Shown here one piece after another: positions 1 through 8,818 of a stretch of DNA of 64,000 nt; position 1 is the stretch's first letter; each line of letters starts with the position of its first letter. The stretch is from Methylomarinum sp. Ch1-1. Lineage in GTDB: Bacteria > Pseudomonadota > Gammaproteobacteria > Methylococcales > Methylomonadaceae. The stretch spans positions 1,426,001-1,490,000 of the forward strand of contig NZ_CP157743.1 of the NCBI RefSeq assembly GCF_030717995.2. The letters run 5' to 3'. The position numbers and the translations under genes were made by a program. The notes beneath the pieces are model-generated. The model made no database searches. It was not told the origin of the DNA and saw only the letters and a list, made by a program, of their open reading frames with translations.

Positions 1-1
1 C

Positions 2-427
2 GTAGCAGGCGGTGGCACCGCGTTGGTTCGTGCGCTGAAAGCGCTGGAAGGCCTGAAGGGCGCCAACCATGATCAAGACGTCGGCATCAACATCCTGCGT
101 CGTGCGATGGAAGAGCCTCTGCGTCAAATCGTCAAAAACGCCGGCGCCGAGTCTTCGGTGGTGTTGAACGAAGTCGCTAAAGGCGAAGGCAGCTTCGGTT
201 ATAACGCCGCTACCGGTGAATACGGCGATATGATCGAAATGGGTATTCTGGACCCTGCTAAGGTCACTCGTTCCGCGTTGCAAAACGCCGCTTCCGTTGC
301 GGCTCTGATGATCACCACCGAAGTGATGGTCGCTGACGAGCCTAGCGATGACAAAGGCCATGCAATGCCTGACATGGGCGGCATGGGAGGCATGGGCGGT
401 ATGGGAGGCATGGGCGGCATGATGTAA
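2..427 (+). CDS. groEL: Chaperonin GroEL, C-terminal part (partial)
   Basis: This is the last 141 codons of the 60-kDa chaperonin GroEL; the gene begins before the window. GroEL forms the double-ring cage that, with GroES, folds cytosolic proteins using ATP. The visible part covers the end of the intermediate domain and the C-terminal equatorial domain, opening with the GGG-TAL segment and including the conserved NAGAESSVV and [12 protein letters not shown] stretches. It ends in the flexible Gly-Gly-Met tail (five GGM repeats and a final M) that lines the cavity of many bacterial GroELs. A strong rho-independent terminator follows 36 bp after the stop, so this is the end of the groESL operon. 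The family assignment is certain; only the 5' part is missing. Confidence 0.98.
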   Translation, partial: VAGGGTALVRALKALEGLKGANHDQDVGINILRRAMEEPLRQIVKNAGAESSVVLNEVAKGEGSFGYNAATGEYGDMIEMGILDPAKVTRSALQNAASVAALMITTEVMVADEPSDDKGHAMPDMGGMGGMGGMGGMGGMM

Positions 428-462
428 TCATCGTCGACTCCAAGCCTGTCGCTTGAGCCAAG

Positions 463-493
463 GCCCCGGTTGCGATGCAGCCGGGGCTTTTTT
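463..493 (+). terminator. Rho-independent terminator of groEL
   Basis: A 7-bp GC stem, GCCCCGG (463-469) with CCGGGGC (481-487), closes an 11-nt loop and is followed directly by six T residues (488-493). It lies 36 bp after the groEL stop codon on the same strand. Confidence 0.93.
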
Positions 494-638
494 ATGCTTG
501 AAAATTGTTAACCCGGATATACCACAAAGGCGGCCTTGGACTTTGAAAGAGGTATTAATAACCCATGCATTAGCATTGTATGGGTCATATTTTCCTGGTG
601 GCGTTTGTCCCTCAGAACGTCCACTCCCTCAATCGAGT

Positions 639-795
639 GTAACTATTCAGTATCTTTCAGGGGTTTAGGGAGTAGGTCATTGACTTCTCGGGACGATGGA
701 AATGCAGATTTTGCAGGAGCAAAAATCTGCCTGTTGCAGACAGCCCGATAAATCAATAATCGACTCCCTCTGATAAAAATACGCTGAATAATTAC
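639..795. mobile_element. MITE family 1, copy a (157 bp, 8-bp TSD)
   Basis: A non-autonomous element with inverted ends GTAACTATTCAG (639) and GTAATTATTCAG (complement, ending at 795). It is flanked by a perfect 8-bp direct repeat AATCGAGT at 631-638 and 796-803. The interior has no usable gene. This is a short form without the CACCCAGCACC hairpin insert. The ends and the 8-bp duplication match the IS66-family element at 54651-56321. The rest of the gap between groEL and the acylphosphatase gene (494-630 and 804-848) shows nothing recognisable. Confidence 0.9.
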
Positions 796-848
796 AATCG
801 AGTTTAAGCTGTAGGGCGGATCGAGCGCAGCGGATCCTCCAAAAAGTT

Positions 849-1121
849 CTACAAAATATCGAAACCTTGATAAGACCGAGCATCGGTCAACGGTCGCGTT
901 TGCACCGAATTGACCTTGGCCATGATCGGGCCTTTGTGGCACCATTGCACCAATTTTTCCAATTGGCTTTTCTCGCCGCAGGCGATGATTTCGACATCGC
1001 CGTTGCTCAGGTTCTTGGCGTAGCCGGTCAGATTCAGTTTTTTGGCCTGCTTTTGCGTAAAGGCGCGGAAATACACGCCTTGCACCCGGCCGCTGATGAC
1101 GATTTGTACACTCTCGGTCAT
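849..1121 (-). CDS. acyP: Acylphosphatase
   Basis: A 90-residue acylphosphatase, which hydrolyses the carboxyl-phosphate bond of acylphosphates in the cytoplasm; the physiological substrate in bacteria is unclear. The signature GRVQGVYFR near the N-terminus supplies the phosphate-binding loop and catalytic Arg19, and GYAKNLSNGDVE holds the catalytic Asn37. The whole protein is one ferredoxin-like domain of the usual length. The ATG at 1121 was chosen because it overlaps the rlmKL stop as ATGA and has GGAG about 8 nt upstream; a longer start at 1139 would add six residues but lies deeper inside rlmKL. The overlap implies translational coupling to rlmKL. Confidence 0.93.
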   Translation of the reverse strand: MTESVQIVISGRVQGVYFRAFTQKQAKKLNLTGYAKNLSNGDVEIIACGEKSQLEKLVQWCHKGPIMAKVNSVQTRPLTDARSYQGFDIL

Positions 1122-3301
1122 GTTTGGATGCTCCAGCAATAATGAATTTTCGGGTTTCTGGCGTAGTCTTGCGGCACCGTCTCGGGACTGATGTCTTTTA
1201 TATTTAGCTTCGCCAGTTGTTCCGTGGCCATTTTAAAGCGGCGGAAGTTAGTTGAAAAATACAGCACGCCGCCGGGCGCCAGCAACGCTACGGCGTTTTT
1301 GATCAGGCGCACATGATCGTTCTGGATGTCGAAGGCTTCATCCATGCGTTTGGAGTTCGAGAAGGTGGGCGGATCGAGGAAAATCAGGTCGAACTGCGGT
1401 CTGTGCTTGGCGTTGGCCTGCGTTTCCAACCAGGTCATGCAATTAGCGCGCACCAGCTTGTGCTCGTCTCCGAGTTGATTGAGCGCGAGATTGTTTTTGG
1501 CCCATTGCAGATAGGTGTTGGACATATCCACCGTCGTCGATGACACGGCGCCGCCTTTGGCCGCATGGACCGTCGCCGAGCCGGTATAGGCGAACAGATT
1601 CAGGAAGCGTTTGCCCTGGGCTTCCTGTTGAATCCGCAGACGGATAGGGCGGTGATCCAGAAATAAACCGGTGTCTAGATAATCCTCGAAATTGACCAGA
1701 AACTGGCAGCCGCTTTCCTCCACGACATGAAAATGACCTTGTTCGCCCAGTTTTTCGTACTGACTCACGCTTTTCTGTTTACGGCGGATTTTCAAAAATA
1801 CCTGTTCGGGCGCGATGTTCATGACCTTCGGGATTTCCGCCAGCACGCCGGCCAGACGGGCGTTGGCCTTCACCTCGTCGATCGATTTGGGCGCTTCGTA
1901 TTCCTGGACATTGATCCAGGTTTGTTCGCCCTGGTACACGTCGATGGCGACCGCGTATTCCGGTAGGTCGGCGTCGTAGACACGATAACAGGAAATTTGC
2001 TGCTGTTTCGCCCATTTACGCCATTTTTTCAGATTTTTTTTCAGTCGATTCGCGAACATTTCCGCCGTGGCTTCGAGACTGTCGTGTTTGATTAGCTCGG
2101 CGCGGTCTTGTGGCGTTTTGCTTTTTGGGGTGAAGAAGGCTTGTTCTTCGATGTTGAAACGCAATAGTTTACACTCCAACGCGCCGTTATACAGCGTGAT
2201 CGGTTTTTGTGAGCGAATCCCTAAGCGAAATCCCAGTTCCGGATTGCTGATGATCATTGCCGCTTTCCAGCCTAAAAACCGGCGTTTCATGAGCTCGCCG
2301 AATTGACGATACAGCGCCGCGGTTTGCTCTTCATCGCCCAGACGCTCGCCATAAGGCGGATTACAGATCAATAAGCCTTTGGGCCAGCTTTCGGCCGGCT
2401 CGGCCAAGCTGATATCCCGTTTTTCGACATGAATCTTGTGTTGCAGACCGGCGTTTTCGATGTGTTTCAAGGCTGTCGCGACGGTTCGGCGGCTCTGGTC
2501 GAAGCCGACGATGACCGGTAACCGGTTCAGTCCCTCTATCTTGCGTTGCTCGGCTTCTTCGCGCAATTGTCGCCATAATTCGGCGCCATGCTTTTTCCAG
2601 CCCATAAAACCGAAATAATCTCTCAGCAGGCCGGGGGCATAATCGGCGGCAATCATCGCGCCTTCCAACAACAGGGTGCCGGAGCCGCACATCGGGTCGA
2701 TTAAGGCGCCGTTTTGTGCGGCGATCTTAGGCCAGTCGCTGCGCAATAACATCGCCGCCGCCAGGTTTTCCTTGATCGGCGCGGCGATGCTGACGTCACG
2801 GTAGCCGCGTTGATGCAAACTGGCCCCGGATAAATCCAGGCTCAATTGGGCGTGTTTGCCGTTTAGATAAACGTTGACGCGTATATCGGGCCGGTCGATG
2901 ACGATATTGGGCCGTTTATGAAATTTACTGCGCATCTGATCCACAATGGCGTCTTTGACTTTGAGCGCGCCGAAATGGGTGTGTTTGATGACCTTGCTGT
3001 TTTTGGCGCTGAAGGTCACGGCAAAACTGTCATCCGGCTTCAGGTGGTCAAACCAGTTGATGCGTTTGACGCCATCATAGAGGTCCTGTTGCGAGTCGAC
3101 TTCAAAGCTGTCGAGTTGCAGCAGTATCCGGTTGGCTGTCCGTGACCATAAACAGGCGCGGTAAGCCGTTTCCAGATCTCCCAGGAACGAGACGCCGGCA
3201 AGGGTCGGCTGAATATCTTGACCGCCAAGATTTTTGATTTCCTCGGCCAGTAAGCCTTCCATGGCTTTCGGGGTGGTGGCGAACAGCGAATAATTGGTCA
3301 T
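1118..3301 (-). CDS. rlmL: Bifunctional 23S rRNA methyltransferase RlmKL
   Basis: A 727-residue fused enzyme that methylates 23S rRNA at G2445 (N2, RlmL half) and G2069 (N7, RlmK half), E. coli numbering, during assembly of the large subunit. An N-terminal THUMP RNA-binding domain lies around residues 45-155. The RlmL domain follows, with the SAM-binding motif DPMCGSG (about 202-208) and catalytic NPPY (314-317). The C-terminal RlmK domain has the SAM motif NLFAYTGSA (about 568) and DPPTFSNS (643-650). The length matches the fused gammaproteobacterial enzyme. The acylphosphatase gene overlaps its stop codon by 4 nt, so the two are probably co-transcribed. No start problem is seen. Confidence 0.97.
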   Translation of the reverse strand: MTNYSLFATTPKAMEGLLAEEIKNLGGQDIQPTLAGVSFLGDLETAYRACLWSRTANRILLQLDSFEVDSQQDLYDGVKRINWFDHLKPDDSFAVTFSAKNSKVIKHTHFGALKVKDAIVDQMRSKFHKRPNIVIDRPDIRVNVYLNGKHAQLSLDLSGASLHQRGYRDVSIAAPIKENLAAAMLLRSDWPKIAAQNGALIDPMCGSGTLLLEGAMIAADYAPGLLRDYFGFMGWKKHGAELWRQLREEAEQRKIEGLNRLPVIVGFDQSRRTVATALKHIENAGLQHKIHVEKRDISLAEPAESWPKGLLICNPPYGERLGDEEQTAALYRQFGELMKRRFLGWKAAMIISNPELGFRLGIRSQKPITLYNGALECKLLRFNIEEQAFFTPKSKTPQDRAELIKHDSLEATAEMFANRLKKNLKKWRKWAKQQQISCYRVYDADLPEYAVAIDVYQGEQTWINVQEYEAPKSIDEVKANARLAGVLAEIPKVMNIAPEQVFLKIRRKQKSVSQYEKLGEQGHFHVVEESGCQFLVNFEDYLDTGLFLDHRPIRLRIQQEAQGKRFLNLFAYTGSATVHAAKGGAVSSTTVDMSNTYLQWAKNNLALNQLGDEHKLVRANCMTWLETQANAKHRPQFDLIFLDPPTFSNSKRMDEAFDIQNDHVRLIKNAVALLAPGGVLYFSTNFRRFKMATEQLAKLNIKDISPETVPQDYARNPKIHYCWSIQT

Positions 3302-3524
3302 AAAGAAAAGAATTGCATTGCGATAATCGGAGGTCTATTTTACCTTAACAACTGGGCGACAGGCGTATTGTCGTCGTCAAAACTGCATTCGGCACTGGCC
3401 GCAATATTTACCGTTTGCCCACCTAATGCAAAAGCGCATAATGCAAACAAGGACATCGTCGCCAGATAAATAAATTCCCTTGCCAGGGAATTTGAGCTAC
3501 GCTCCCGACTTTTGGAGAGTGTTT

Positions 3525-4856
3525 GTGGCGCATTCGGATTACCGGCAACGACTGCTGAAGTTGTCTAATCGTCTAATCGAAATTCAAAGGCCGATTCAGA
3601 TCCTAGACAGTATTAAATGGCCGCTTGCATTCAGAGAGCAATTTTTCGCTAAGAAGGCCGGTGTGCTGCCGGCGGCCGATCGTGTTTTTTATCAACAACA
3701 GCGTCCCGGCTTCGACCTCGATGGCGCGGCACGGTCGTTGGAGGCATTGCGCCGAGACATCATTCGGGAACTGGGTCAGAACGATGCGCTGGGTTTGATT
3801 TTGCAGGATACCGCCGTGCAATACCGGCGGGTGATCGATTTATTGCGCAGTCGCGGAACGGCAGATTTTTTATTACACAGCCAGGCGCTTTATGGCTCCG
3901 CCCGGGATCATTTGAGAGGCGACAATAAAAGCCTGCTGGAATTGGGGGAGCGTTTGGGAGCGATTTTTTCGTTGCCTGGCGCCAAACATCTCAACCAGAT
4001 TCATCCAAAAATTTTTACCGCCGAACAAGCCGTTGCCCGGTTGATGGAAAGACTGGGGCGTTACTTCGATCCAGCGGCCTTGAGTGTGATTCTCGATGAT
4101 GGGATTGTTTCCGATGCCTCGGCCGGCGGCGACAAGATCAAAATCAATAACAAAGCGGTGTTTTCAGAGTTGGACCTGCAGGTGTTGGAAGTGCATGAGG
4201 GTTGGGTGCATGTCGGCACCACCTTGAATGGCCGCGAACAACCCTGGTTGACCTGGCTCAGTGTTGGTTCACCGCGTATTACCGCGACCCAGGAGGGATT
4301 GGCGGTGTTGATCGAGACGCTGACGTTCAGTTCGTTTCCGAACCGGGCCAGGCGTATCAGCGATCGCGTCACCGCGATCGATTTGGCGGAGCAGGGCGCC
4401 GATTTTATTGATGTTTATCGCCATTTCAGTGAGCGGGGCATCAGTCCTCATGATAGCTATACCATTGCCCAGCGCGTGTTTCGTGGCGGCATGGTCGAGG
4501 GAGGGGCCTGCTTCACCAAGGACTTATCCTATGTCAGGGGATTTATCGAGTTGGTCAATTTCATACGCGGCGTCACGATGGAGGGGGTGCCGGAGATTCT
4601 GCCCATGCTGTTTGTCGGGAAAGTGACGTTGGATGATGTGCCGATTTTGTATGAGCACTTTTTAGACGGTCTGGTCACCGCACCTAGGTACTTGCCGCCG
4701 ATGTTCAAGGACCTGAACGGTTTGTATGTCTGGTTCGGCTTTTCCTCCGGTATCGCGCAGATAGACATCGCAAATGTGCAATCGCACTACCGGGGGCTTT
4801 TTCATCGGTTGGCGTCGGCGCCCGATTTGCCGGGCGAAGATTGCGAGTTCGAGTGA
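3525..4856 (+). CDS. QEGLA-motif (DUF1704 family) peptidase-like protein
   Basis: A 443-residue member of the family annotated as flavohemoglobin expression-modulating QEGLA motif protein (DUF1704). These are predicted zinc metallopeptidases; no substrate is established in bacteria, and the annotation name reflects an indirect phenotype. The putative metal motif HEGWVH lies at about residues 224-229 (an HExxH variant with Gly in third place), followed by TQEGLA at about 255-260, the family signature. No signal peptide or membrane segment is seen. The GTG at 3525 is preferred because GGAGAG stands 5 nt upstream; an in-frame TTG at 3480 would add 15 residues. It is convergent with the FKBP gene and appears to be transcribed alone. 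Confidence 0.85.
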   Translation: MAHSDYRQRLLKLSNRLIEIQRPIQILDSIKWPLAFREQFFAKKAGVLPAADRVFYQQQRPGFDLDGAARSLEALRRDIIRELGQNDALGLILQDTAVQYRRVIDLLRSRGTADFLLHSQALYGSARDHLRGDNKSLLELGERLGAIFSLPGAKHLNQIHPKIFTAEQAVARLMERLGRYFDPAALSVILDDGIVSDASAGGDKIKINNKAVFSELDLQVLEVHEGWVHVGTTLNGREQPWLTWLSVGSPRITATQEGLAVLIETLTFSSFPNRARRISDRVTAIDLAEQGADFIDVYRHFSERGISPHDSYTIAQRVFRGGMVEGGACFTKDLSYVRGFIELVNFIRGVTMEGVPEILPMLFVGKVTLDDVPILYEHFLDGLVTAPRYLPPMFKDLNGLYVWFGFSSGIAQIDIANVQSHYRGLFHRLASAPDLPGEDCEFE

Positions 4857-4912
4857 TTGTGCGACACGGTCAAGGGCAACGTCGTTTATCCTCGTCCGTG
4901 TCGATAAAGCGC

Positions 4913-5392
4913 TTATTGAACCTTGATCAGTTCAACATCAAAAATCAGTGTCGAGTTCGGGCCGATCTCTCTGCCGGCGCCGCGTTCACCGTAAGCCAGT
5001 TCCGCAGGAATATAGAAGCGAAATTTCGCCCCTTCTTTCATCAGTTGCAGGCCTTCGGTCCAGCCGGCGATCACTCTGTTCAACGGAAAGGTCGCCGGTG
5101 CGCCGCGATCGTAGGAGCTGTCAAAAACATTACCGTCAATTGTGGTGCCTTTGTAGTGTACCGTGACATTATCGCTGGCCGCAGGCGAGGCGCCTTCGCC
5201 TTGTTCGATAATTTCGTACTGTAGGCCGCTGACCGTGGTGATAACGTCATCCTTTTTGCCGTTTTCAGCGAGAAATGCCTCACCGGCGGCTTTGTTTTCT
5301 GCGGGTGAATTGGCATTAGCGATCGAGAACATGGTAAATCCTATTAAAAATGCGGTTAAAATTGCCGTAACGCGGTGTGTAATGTTTTTCAC
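4913..5392 (-). CDS. FKBP-type peptidyl-prolyl cis-trans isomerase
   Basis: A 159-residue exported prolyl isomerase that speeds folding of periplasmic or outer-membrane proteins. Residues 1-28 form a signal peptide (basic start, hydrophobic core, ANA before the mature part). After a short helical linker, the single FKBP domain runs from about residue 50 to the end: VTVHYKGTTIDGNVFDSSYDRG, then the FPLNRVIAGWTEGLQLM hydrophobic-pocket segment and the IPAELAYGERGAG flap. It resembles a shortened FkpA/Mip without the long dimerisation helices. It is monocistronic by context, with a convergent gene downstream and the lipoprotein gene 36 bp upstream on the same strand. Confidence 0.92.
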   Translation of the reverse strand: MKNITHRVTAILTAFLIGFTMFSIANANSPAENKAAGEAFLAENGKKDDVITTVSGLQYEIIEQGEGASPAASDNVTVHYKGTTIDGNVFDSSYDRGAPATFPLNRVIAGWTEGLQLMKEGAKFRFYIPAELAYGERGAGREIGPNSTLIFDVELIKVQ

Positions 5393-5428
5393 AGCTTCTC
5401 CCCGTTGTTATTTAGTAAGCCCTTTAGT

Positions 5429-6031
5429 TTACCAAAAAAACCAACCTTTGCTTTCTAATTCCTCTTTGCAGCCCGTTAATTGGCTATGATATTGTTTGGC
5501 TTTGTGGGCGACTTTGTTCGCCGTGTTCAGTAACCACTTCTTTTGTAAGTAACTTTTTCGTTGATAACCACCATGGCCCTCATGATACGCCAAGTACAAA
5601 TTGCGGGTATCCCATTTCGATATGCCTAATCTTTGCTGGCTGACGGCGCAATACCAGCCGATAAAGTCGCTGCTGTCGGCAAAATCATCGCGGTCTGCGC
5701 TCCATTTACCGCCGTTATTTAGATAGTCTTCCCACGTTCCGTCCTGTGCCTGGGCGTAGCCGTAAGCGCTGCTGGAGCGGAACCAAGGGATGATGCCCAG
5801 TAGCCAAGGGCGCGGCGGCTGGGCATCGGCGACAAAACGGGATTCCTGTTGCATGATGGCCATTTGCACATGAATCGGCACGCCCCATTGTTGATAGGCT
5901 TCCTTAGTCGCGTCATACCAGTCGTCTTTTTCCCGGAAAATAGCGCAGATATCGCTGCTGTTTTTCGGCGGCGATGTGCTGCAGGCGGAAATCATCATCA
6001 AGCTGGCGACAATGAAGAGTTGTGTTTTCAT
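5429..6031 (-). CDS. Lipoprotein with transglycosylase SLT-like domain
   Basis: A 200-residue predicted lipoprotein of the lysozyme-like lytic transglycosylase superfamily, probably acting on peptidoglycan at the outer membrane. The signal ends in a lipobox with Cys17 (ISAC). The SLT-like fold spans roughly residues 36-175: the AIMQQESRF segment carries the probable catalytic Glu63, and AYGYAQAQDGTWEDY corresponds to the conserved GxxQ region. Further on, NLYLAYHEGHGGYQR matches the conserved YN-G segment of the family in degenerate form. The FKBP gene follows 36 bp downstream, so co-transcription is possible. The assignment to the superfamily is firm; the enzymatic class within it is inferred. 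Confidence 0.85.
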   Translation of the reverse strand: MKTQLFIVASLMMISACSTSPPKNSSDICAIFREKDDWYDATKEAYQQWGVPIHVQMAIMQQESRFVADAQPPRPWLLGIIPWFRSSSAYGYAQAQDGTWEDYLNNGGKWSADRDDFADSSDFIGWYCAVSQQRLGISKWDTRNLYLAYHEGHGGYQRKSYLQKKWLLNTANKVAHKAKQYHSQLTGCKEELESKGWFFW

Positions 6032-6126
6032 ACAAATACGGTGAAGTTGCGCACATACCCAGATAAATTTTTGTTAGGCACTATAATTGTAGTCGATTTG
6101 TAACATAAAAATGAAAGGCTGAAACG

Positions 6127-6735
6127 ATGACAGAAGAACGTCCCTATCGCAAGAATCTAGCGACCAAGGGTTTGGTCTATCTCGGGGGGCAGGAATTGGA
6201 GATAGAGGTTAAAAATCTTTCCATTACCGGCTTGCTGGCGCGGCTACAAGCCAGTGAACCGTTGCATGAGGTGAAAGAGTTTTTTCAGGCTATCAGGGTA
6301 TCGCCGCTGGTGGATATTTATTTACCCGAATTGAGGTTGATTGGCGAGGCCGAGGTGGTCCGGTCGGAAAAAATTGACGGTTCCATGCATTTCGCGCTTG
6401 AGTTTCGTAATATCTCTTATGATATCGACAATTTGCTTTATTCGCGCCGAGCTTATCGAAAAAACATCAATGATTTAGGATGCATTGTATTGAATCAAGA
6501 AGCCCATGCTTTCTATACCGAAAATGTCTCTGTAGACGGCATGATGATACGGCTGGACGAAAGAGTCGATGTCAAGCCCGAGGAGGTGGTCAGTTATCAG
6601 TTTAAGCGTCTTGAGCTGTCCGGCGAGAGCAAGGTGGTCTGGGTAGAGCATGACGAGCAGGGCACATGGATCGGATTGGAATACCTGCATCTGGAAAAAG
6701 ATTCCATCAAGGGTGTTCCTCGCTTTTACAATTAA
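6127..6735 (+). CDS. Tandem PilZ-like domain protein
   Basis: A 202-residue soluble protein made of two PilZ-like halves, a fold that in many members binds cyclic-di-GMP. The first half starts with RPYRKN and continues to a NLSITG loop near residues 48-53; the second starts with RRAYRKN (about 107-113) followed by ENVSVDG (about 132). These mimic the RxxxR and (D/N)xSxxG signature, but the first-half spacing is loose and the second half has N at the acidic position, so binding of the nucleotide is uncertain. No output domain is present. It is flanked by divergent and convergent genes, so it is probably monocistronic. A regulatory adaptor role is an inference. Confidence 0.75.
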   Translation: MTEERPYRKNLATKGLVYLGGQELEIEVKNLSITGLLARLQASEPLHEVKEFFQAIRVSPLVDIYLPELRLIGEAEVVRSEKIDGSMHFALEFRNISYDIDNLLYSRRAYRKNINDLGCIVLNQEAHAFYTENVSVDGMMIRLDERVDVKPEEVVSYQFKRLELSGESKVVWVEHDEQGTWIGLEYLHLEKDSIKGVPRFYN

Positions 6736-6829
6736 AGCGAATGTGATGCGCGCGACGGGGTCTTTGCCCATCCTGCCAAGGTTGCCGCGACGCGTCATGA
6801 CGTGAGACGGGCAAAGGCGCAGCCGTGCC

Positions 6830-7825
6830 CTATTTAGAGCCGAACTTGTTTTTGTCGCGCTGTGCCCAATAGCGTTGGGCGAGCGCTTCCGCCTGCGCTT
6901 GGCTGTCGGCCTTACCCAGCAGCTTTAAGGCGACGGCGGCGGTGCCGATGACGGTGGCTTCGGCGAATTCATCGTTGTCTTCACCCCGCCACAGCTGGGC
7001 CAATTGTTCCGGGTTTAACTCCGCTGGTTTGACATGGCGACGGGGGAACAGGGCGGGCCAATGCTCTTCGCTGAGTTCATCGTCATGGACGCTTTGCACT
7101 AGGCAGTCCATGTCCGGGTTGCGTTCCGTTTCCCCGCCTTCGCCTTTCAATACCGCCATATGAGGCTGATTCAGTAACAGAGCCGCTTTTTGATGCACTT
7201 GGCGGTAACTGGGATGAAAGATACCCTGGATGCTGTGCTCGGCATTGAACGGATTCAGCAATCTGACCAGAGTATGAACGGGAGAGCGTAAGCCCATCAG
7301 CGGGCGCAGATTGATCATGTCGAACAATTTCGGGCAGATATGCTCCAGCGACAAGTAGCTGAACCGATGCTGCTGCAATTGTTCGGCTGCTTGTGTTACC
7401 GAGGTCGCATAGTCGATGCCGAGTGCCTTTAAGACATTGCGGGTATAGATGCGACCCGCGGTATGGCCTTCGGCGCCGTGCATGAATACCCGGATATCGT
7501 TTTCGGCCAATAACAGCGTTGTCAGTAGAAACCAGGGTAAATGCCGGCGTTTGCCGGCGTATGAAGACCAATCGAGGTCGACCTGCGAGACAGGCATGCC
7601 GGGTTGAAAGCTTTCCCGCGCGGCGGCGACAAACCCCGCCAGTTCCTCCGCCGTTTCCTCCTTGATGCGCATCAGCATCAGGAAGGCGCCCAGTTGCATC
7701 GGCTCAACCTGATCGGCCATGATCATTTTCATCGCGCGATAGGCTTCATCCTGAGTCAAAGGCCGCGAGCCTTTTTTACCTTTGCCCAGTATTTTTATAA
7801 ATTCGGCAAACGGATGTTCATTCAT
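6830..7825 (-). CDS. ybiB: YbiB-like (TrpD2 family) protein
   Basis: A 331-residue protein related to anthranilate phosphoribosyltransferase. The N-terminal helical domain ([18 protein letters not shown], about residues 19-36) and the following glycosyltransferase-like alpha/beta domain fit the TrpD2/YbiB group. In that group the phosphoribosyl-transfer motif is lost and E. coli YbiB binds nucleic acid; the GTGGD motif of true TrpD is absent here, in agreement. No other trp gene is near. Its start ATG overlaps the cyoE stop codon by 4 nt, implying coupling to heme O synthase expression. A nucleic-acid-linked role is taken from the family, not shown by this sequence. Confidence 0.8.
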   Translation of the reverse strand: MNEHPFAEFIKILGKGKKGSRPLTQDEAYRAMKMIMADQVEPMQLGAFLMLMRIKEETAEELAGFVAAARESFQPGMPVSQVDLDWSSYAGKRRHLPWFLLTTLLLAENDIRVFMHGAEGHTAGRIYTRNVLKALGIDYATSVTQAAEQLQQHRFSYLSLEHICPKLFDMINLRPLMGLRSPVHTLVRLLNPFNAEHSIQGIFHPSYRQVHQKAALLLNQPHMAVLKGEGGETERNPDMDCLVQSVHDDELSEEHWPALFPRRHVKPAELNPEQLAQLWRGEDNDEFAEATVIGTAAVALKLLGKADSQAQAEALAQRYWAQRDKNKFGSK

Positions 7826-8712
7826 GACAGTGACAGCGGGATATAGTGATCGATTAATAACGCGGCGAATATAATCATCAGATAGAGTATGGAATAGCCG
7901 AAGGTTCTCATCGCCGTTTTATTGTCTTTGTGGCGGCGCATCAGCAAGGCAAAATAAATAAAGCCGATTCCCAGCGGAATCGCGGTGAACAGATAGATCA
8001 GTCCGCTCATGCCGGTCAGATAGGGCAGCAGCGTGACGATCAGCAGCAAAACCGTGTACAGCAGGATATGCAGGCGGGTGAACTCGCTGCCATGAGTGAC
8101 CGGCAGCATCGGAATTTCGACCTTGGCGTATTCTTCGCGCCGGGCGATGGCCAGCGCCCAAAAATGCGGAGGGGTCCAGACGAAGATGATCAGAAACAAC
8201 AGCAAGGCGTGAGGATGCACTTCGCCGGTAATCGCGCACCAACCAAGCACCGGCGGGGCGGCCCCGGCGGCGCCGCCGATTACGATATTCTGTGGCGTCA
8301 TGCGTTTTAAATAAACGGTATAAATAATGGCATAGCCGATCAGCGACAGAAAGGTCAACACCGCGGTCAGCGGGTTTACCAGAAATATCAGCAGCAACAT
8401 CGAAATCAGACCGATCGTTCCGGCGAATATCAACACGTTGCGTGCGCTTAAGTGTCCTTTGGGTAAGGGCCGGTTTTGCGTACGGACCATTTCCGCATCG
8501 GCTTTATGGTCGATATAATGATTGATGGCCGCGGCCGACGAGGCGGCGAGGGCGATGCCGAGGGTGCCATAGATGAAATTATCCATCGGCGGCATGCCCG
8601 GCACGGCTAGCAACATGCCGACGATGGCGGTAAACACGATCAGGGCGACGACCTTGGGTTTGCACAGTTCCAGATAATTTTGCCAGGTTAGTGTAGCTGT
8701 AGAATTTGTCAT
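7822..8712 (-). CDS. cyoE: Protoheme IX farnesyltransferase (heme O synthase)
   Basis: A 296-residue UbiA-superfamily prenyltransferase that transfers the farnesyl group of farnesyl diphosphate to the 2-vinyl of protoheme IX, giving heme O for terminal oxidases. The first aspartate-rich motif N64-x3-D68-x3-D72 (NHYIDHKAD) is present, with [17 protein letters not shown] and [11 protein letters not shown] typical of the CyoE/CtaB branch. About eight to nine hydrophobic segments fit an inner-membrane enzyme. It precedes ybiB with a 4-nt overlap. Oxidase subunit genes are not in the window, so the partner oxidase cannot be named. Confidence 0.96.
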   Translation of the reverse strand: MTNSTATLTWQNYLELCKPKVVALIVFTAIVGMLLAVPGMPPMDNFIYGTLGIALAASSAAAINHYIDHKADAEMVRTQNRPLPKGHLSARNVLIFAGTIGLISMLLLIFLVNPLTAVLTFLSLIGYAIIYTVYLKRMTPQNIVIGGAAGAAPPVLGWCAITGEVHPHALLLFLIIFVWTPPHFWALAIARREEYAKVEIPMLPVTHGSEFTRLHILLYTVLLLIVTLLPYLTGMSGLIYLFTAIPLGIGFIYFALLMRRHKDNKTAMRTFGYSILYLMIIFAALLIDHYIPLSLS

Positions 8713-8818
8713 TAAGGTTTTGAATGAATACCGGCTTGTGAATTGTGTATAGAATACAGTGAACTATTGATTATGGAAATAGTCCGACGCGCTAACATAA
8801 AATAATAATGAGGGAGAT

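Noticed and set aside
453-751. Overlapping short open frames after groEL
   Set aside because: They cross the groEL terminator and MITE copy a; no coding signs.
4862-4903. Inverted repeat CGACACGG/CCGTGTCG between the QEGLA and FKBP genes
   Set aside because: An 8-bp stem with a 26-nt loop and no T-tract; too weak to call.
6760-6810. Hairpin with CTTTGCCC/GGGCAAAG arms between the PilZ and ybiB genes, considered as a terminator
   Set aside because: The loop is about 40 nt and there is no T-tract, so it cannot be supported as a terminator.
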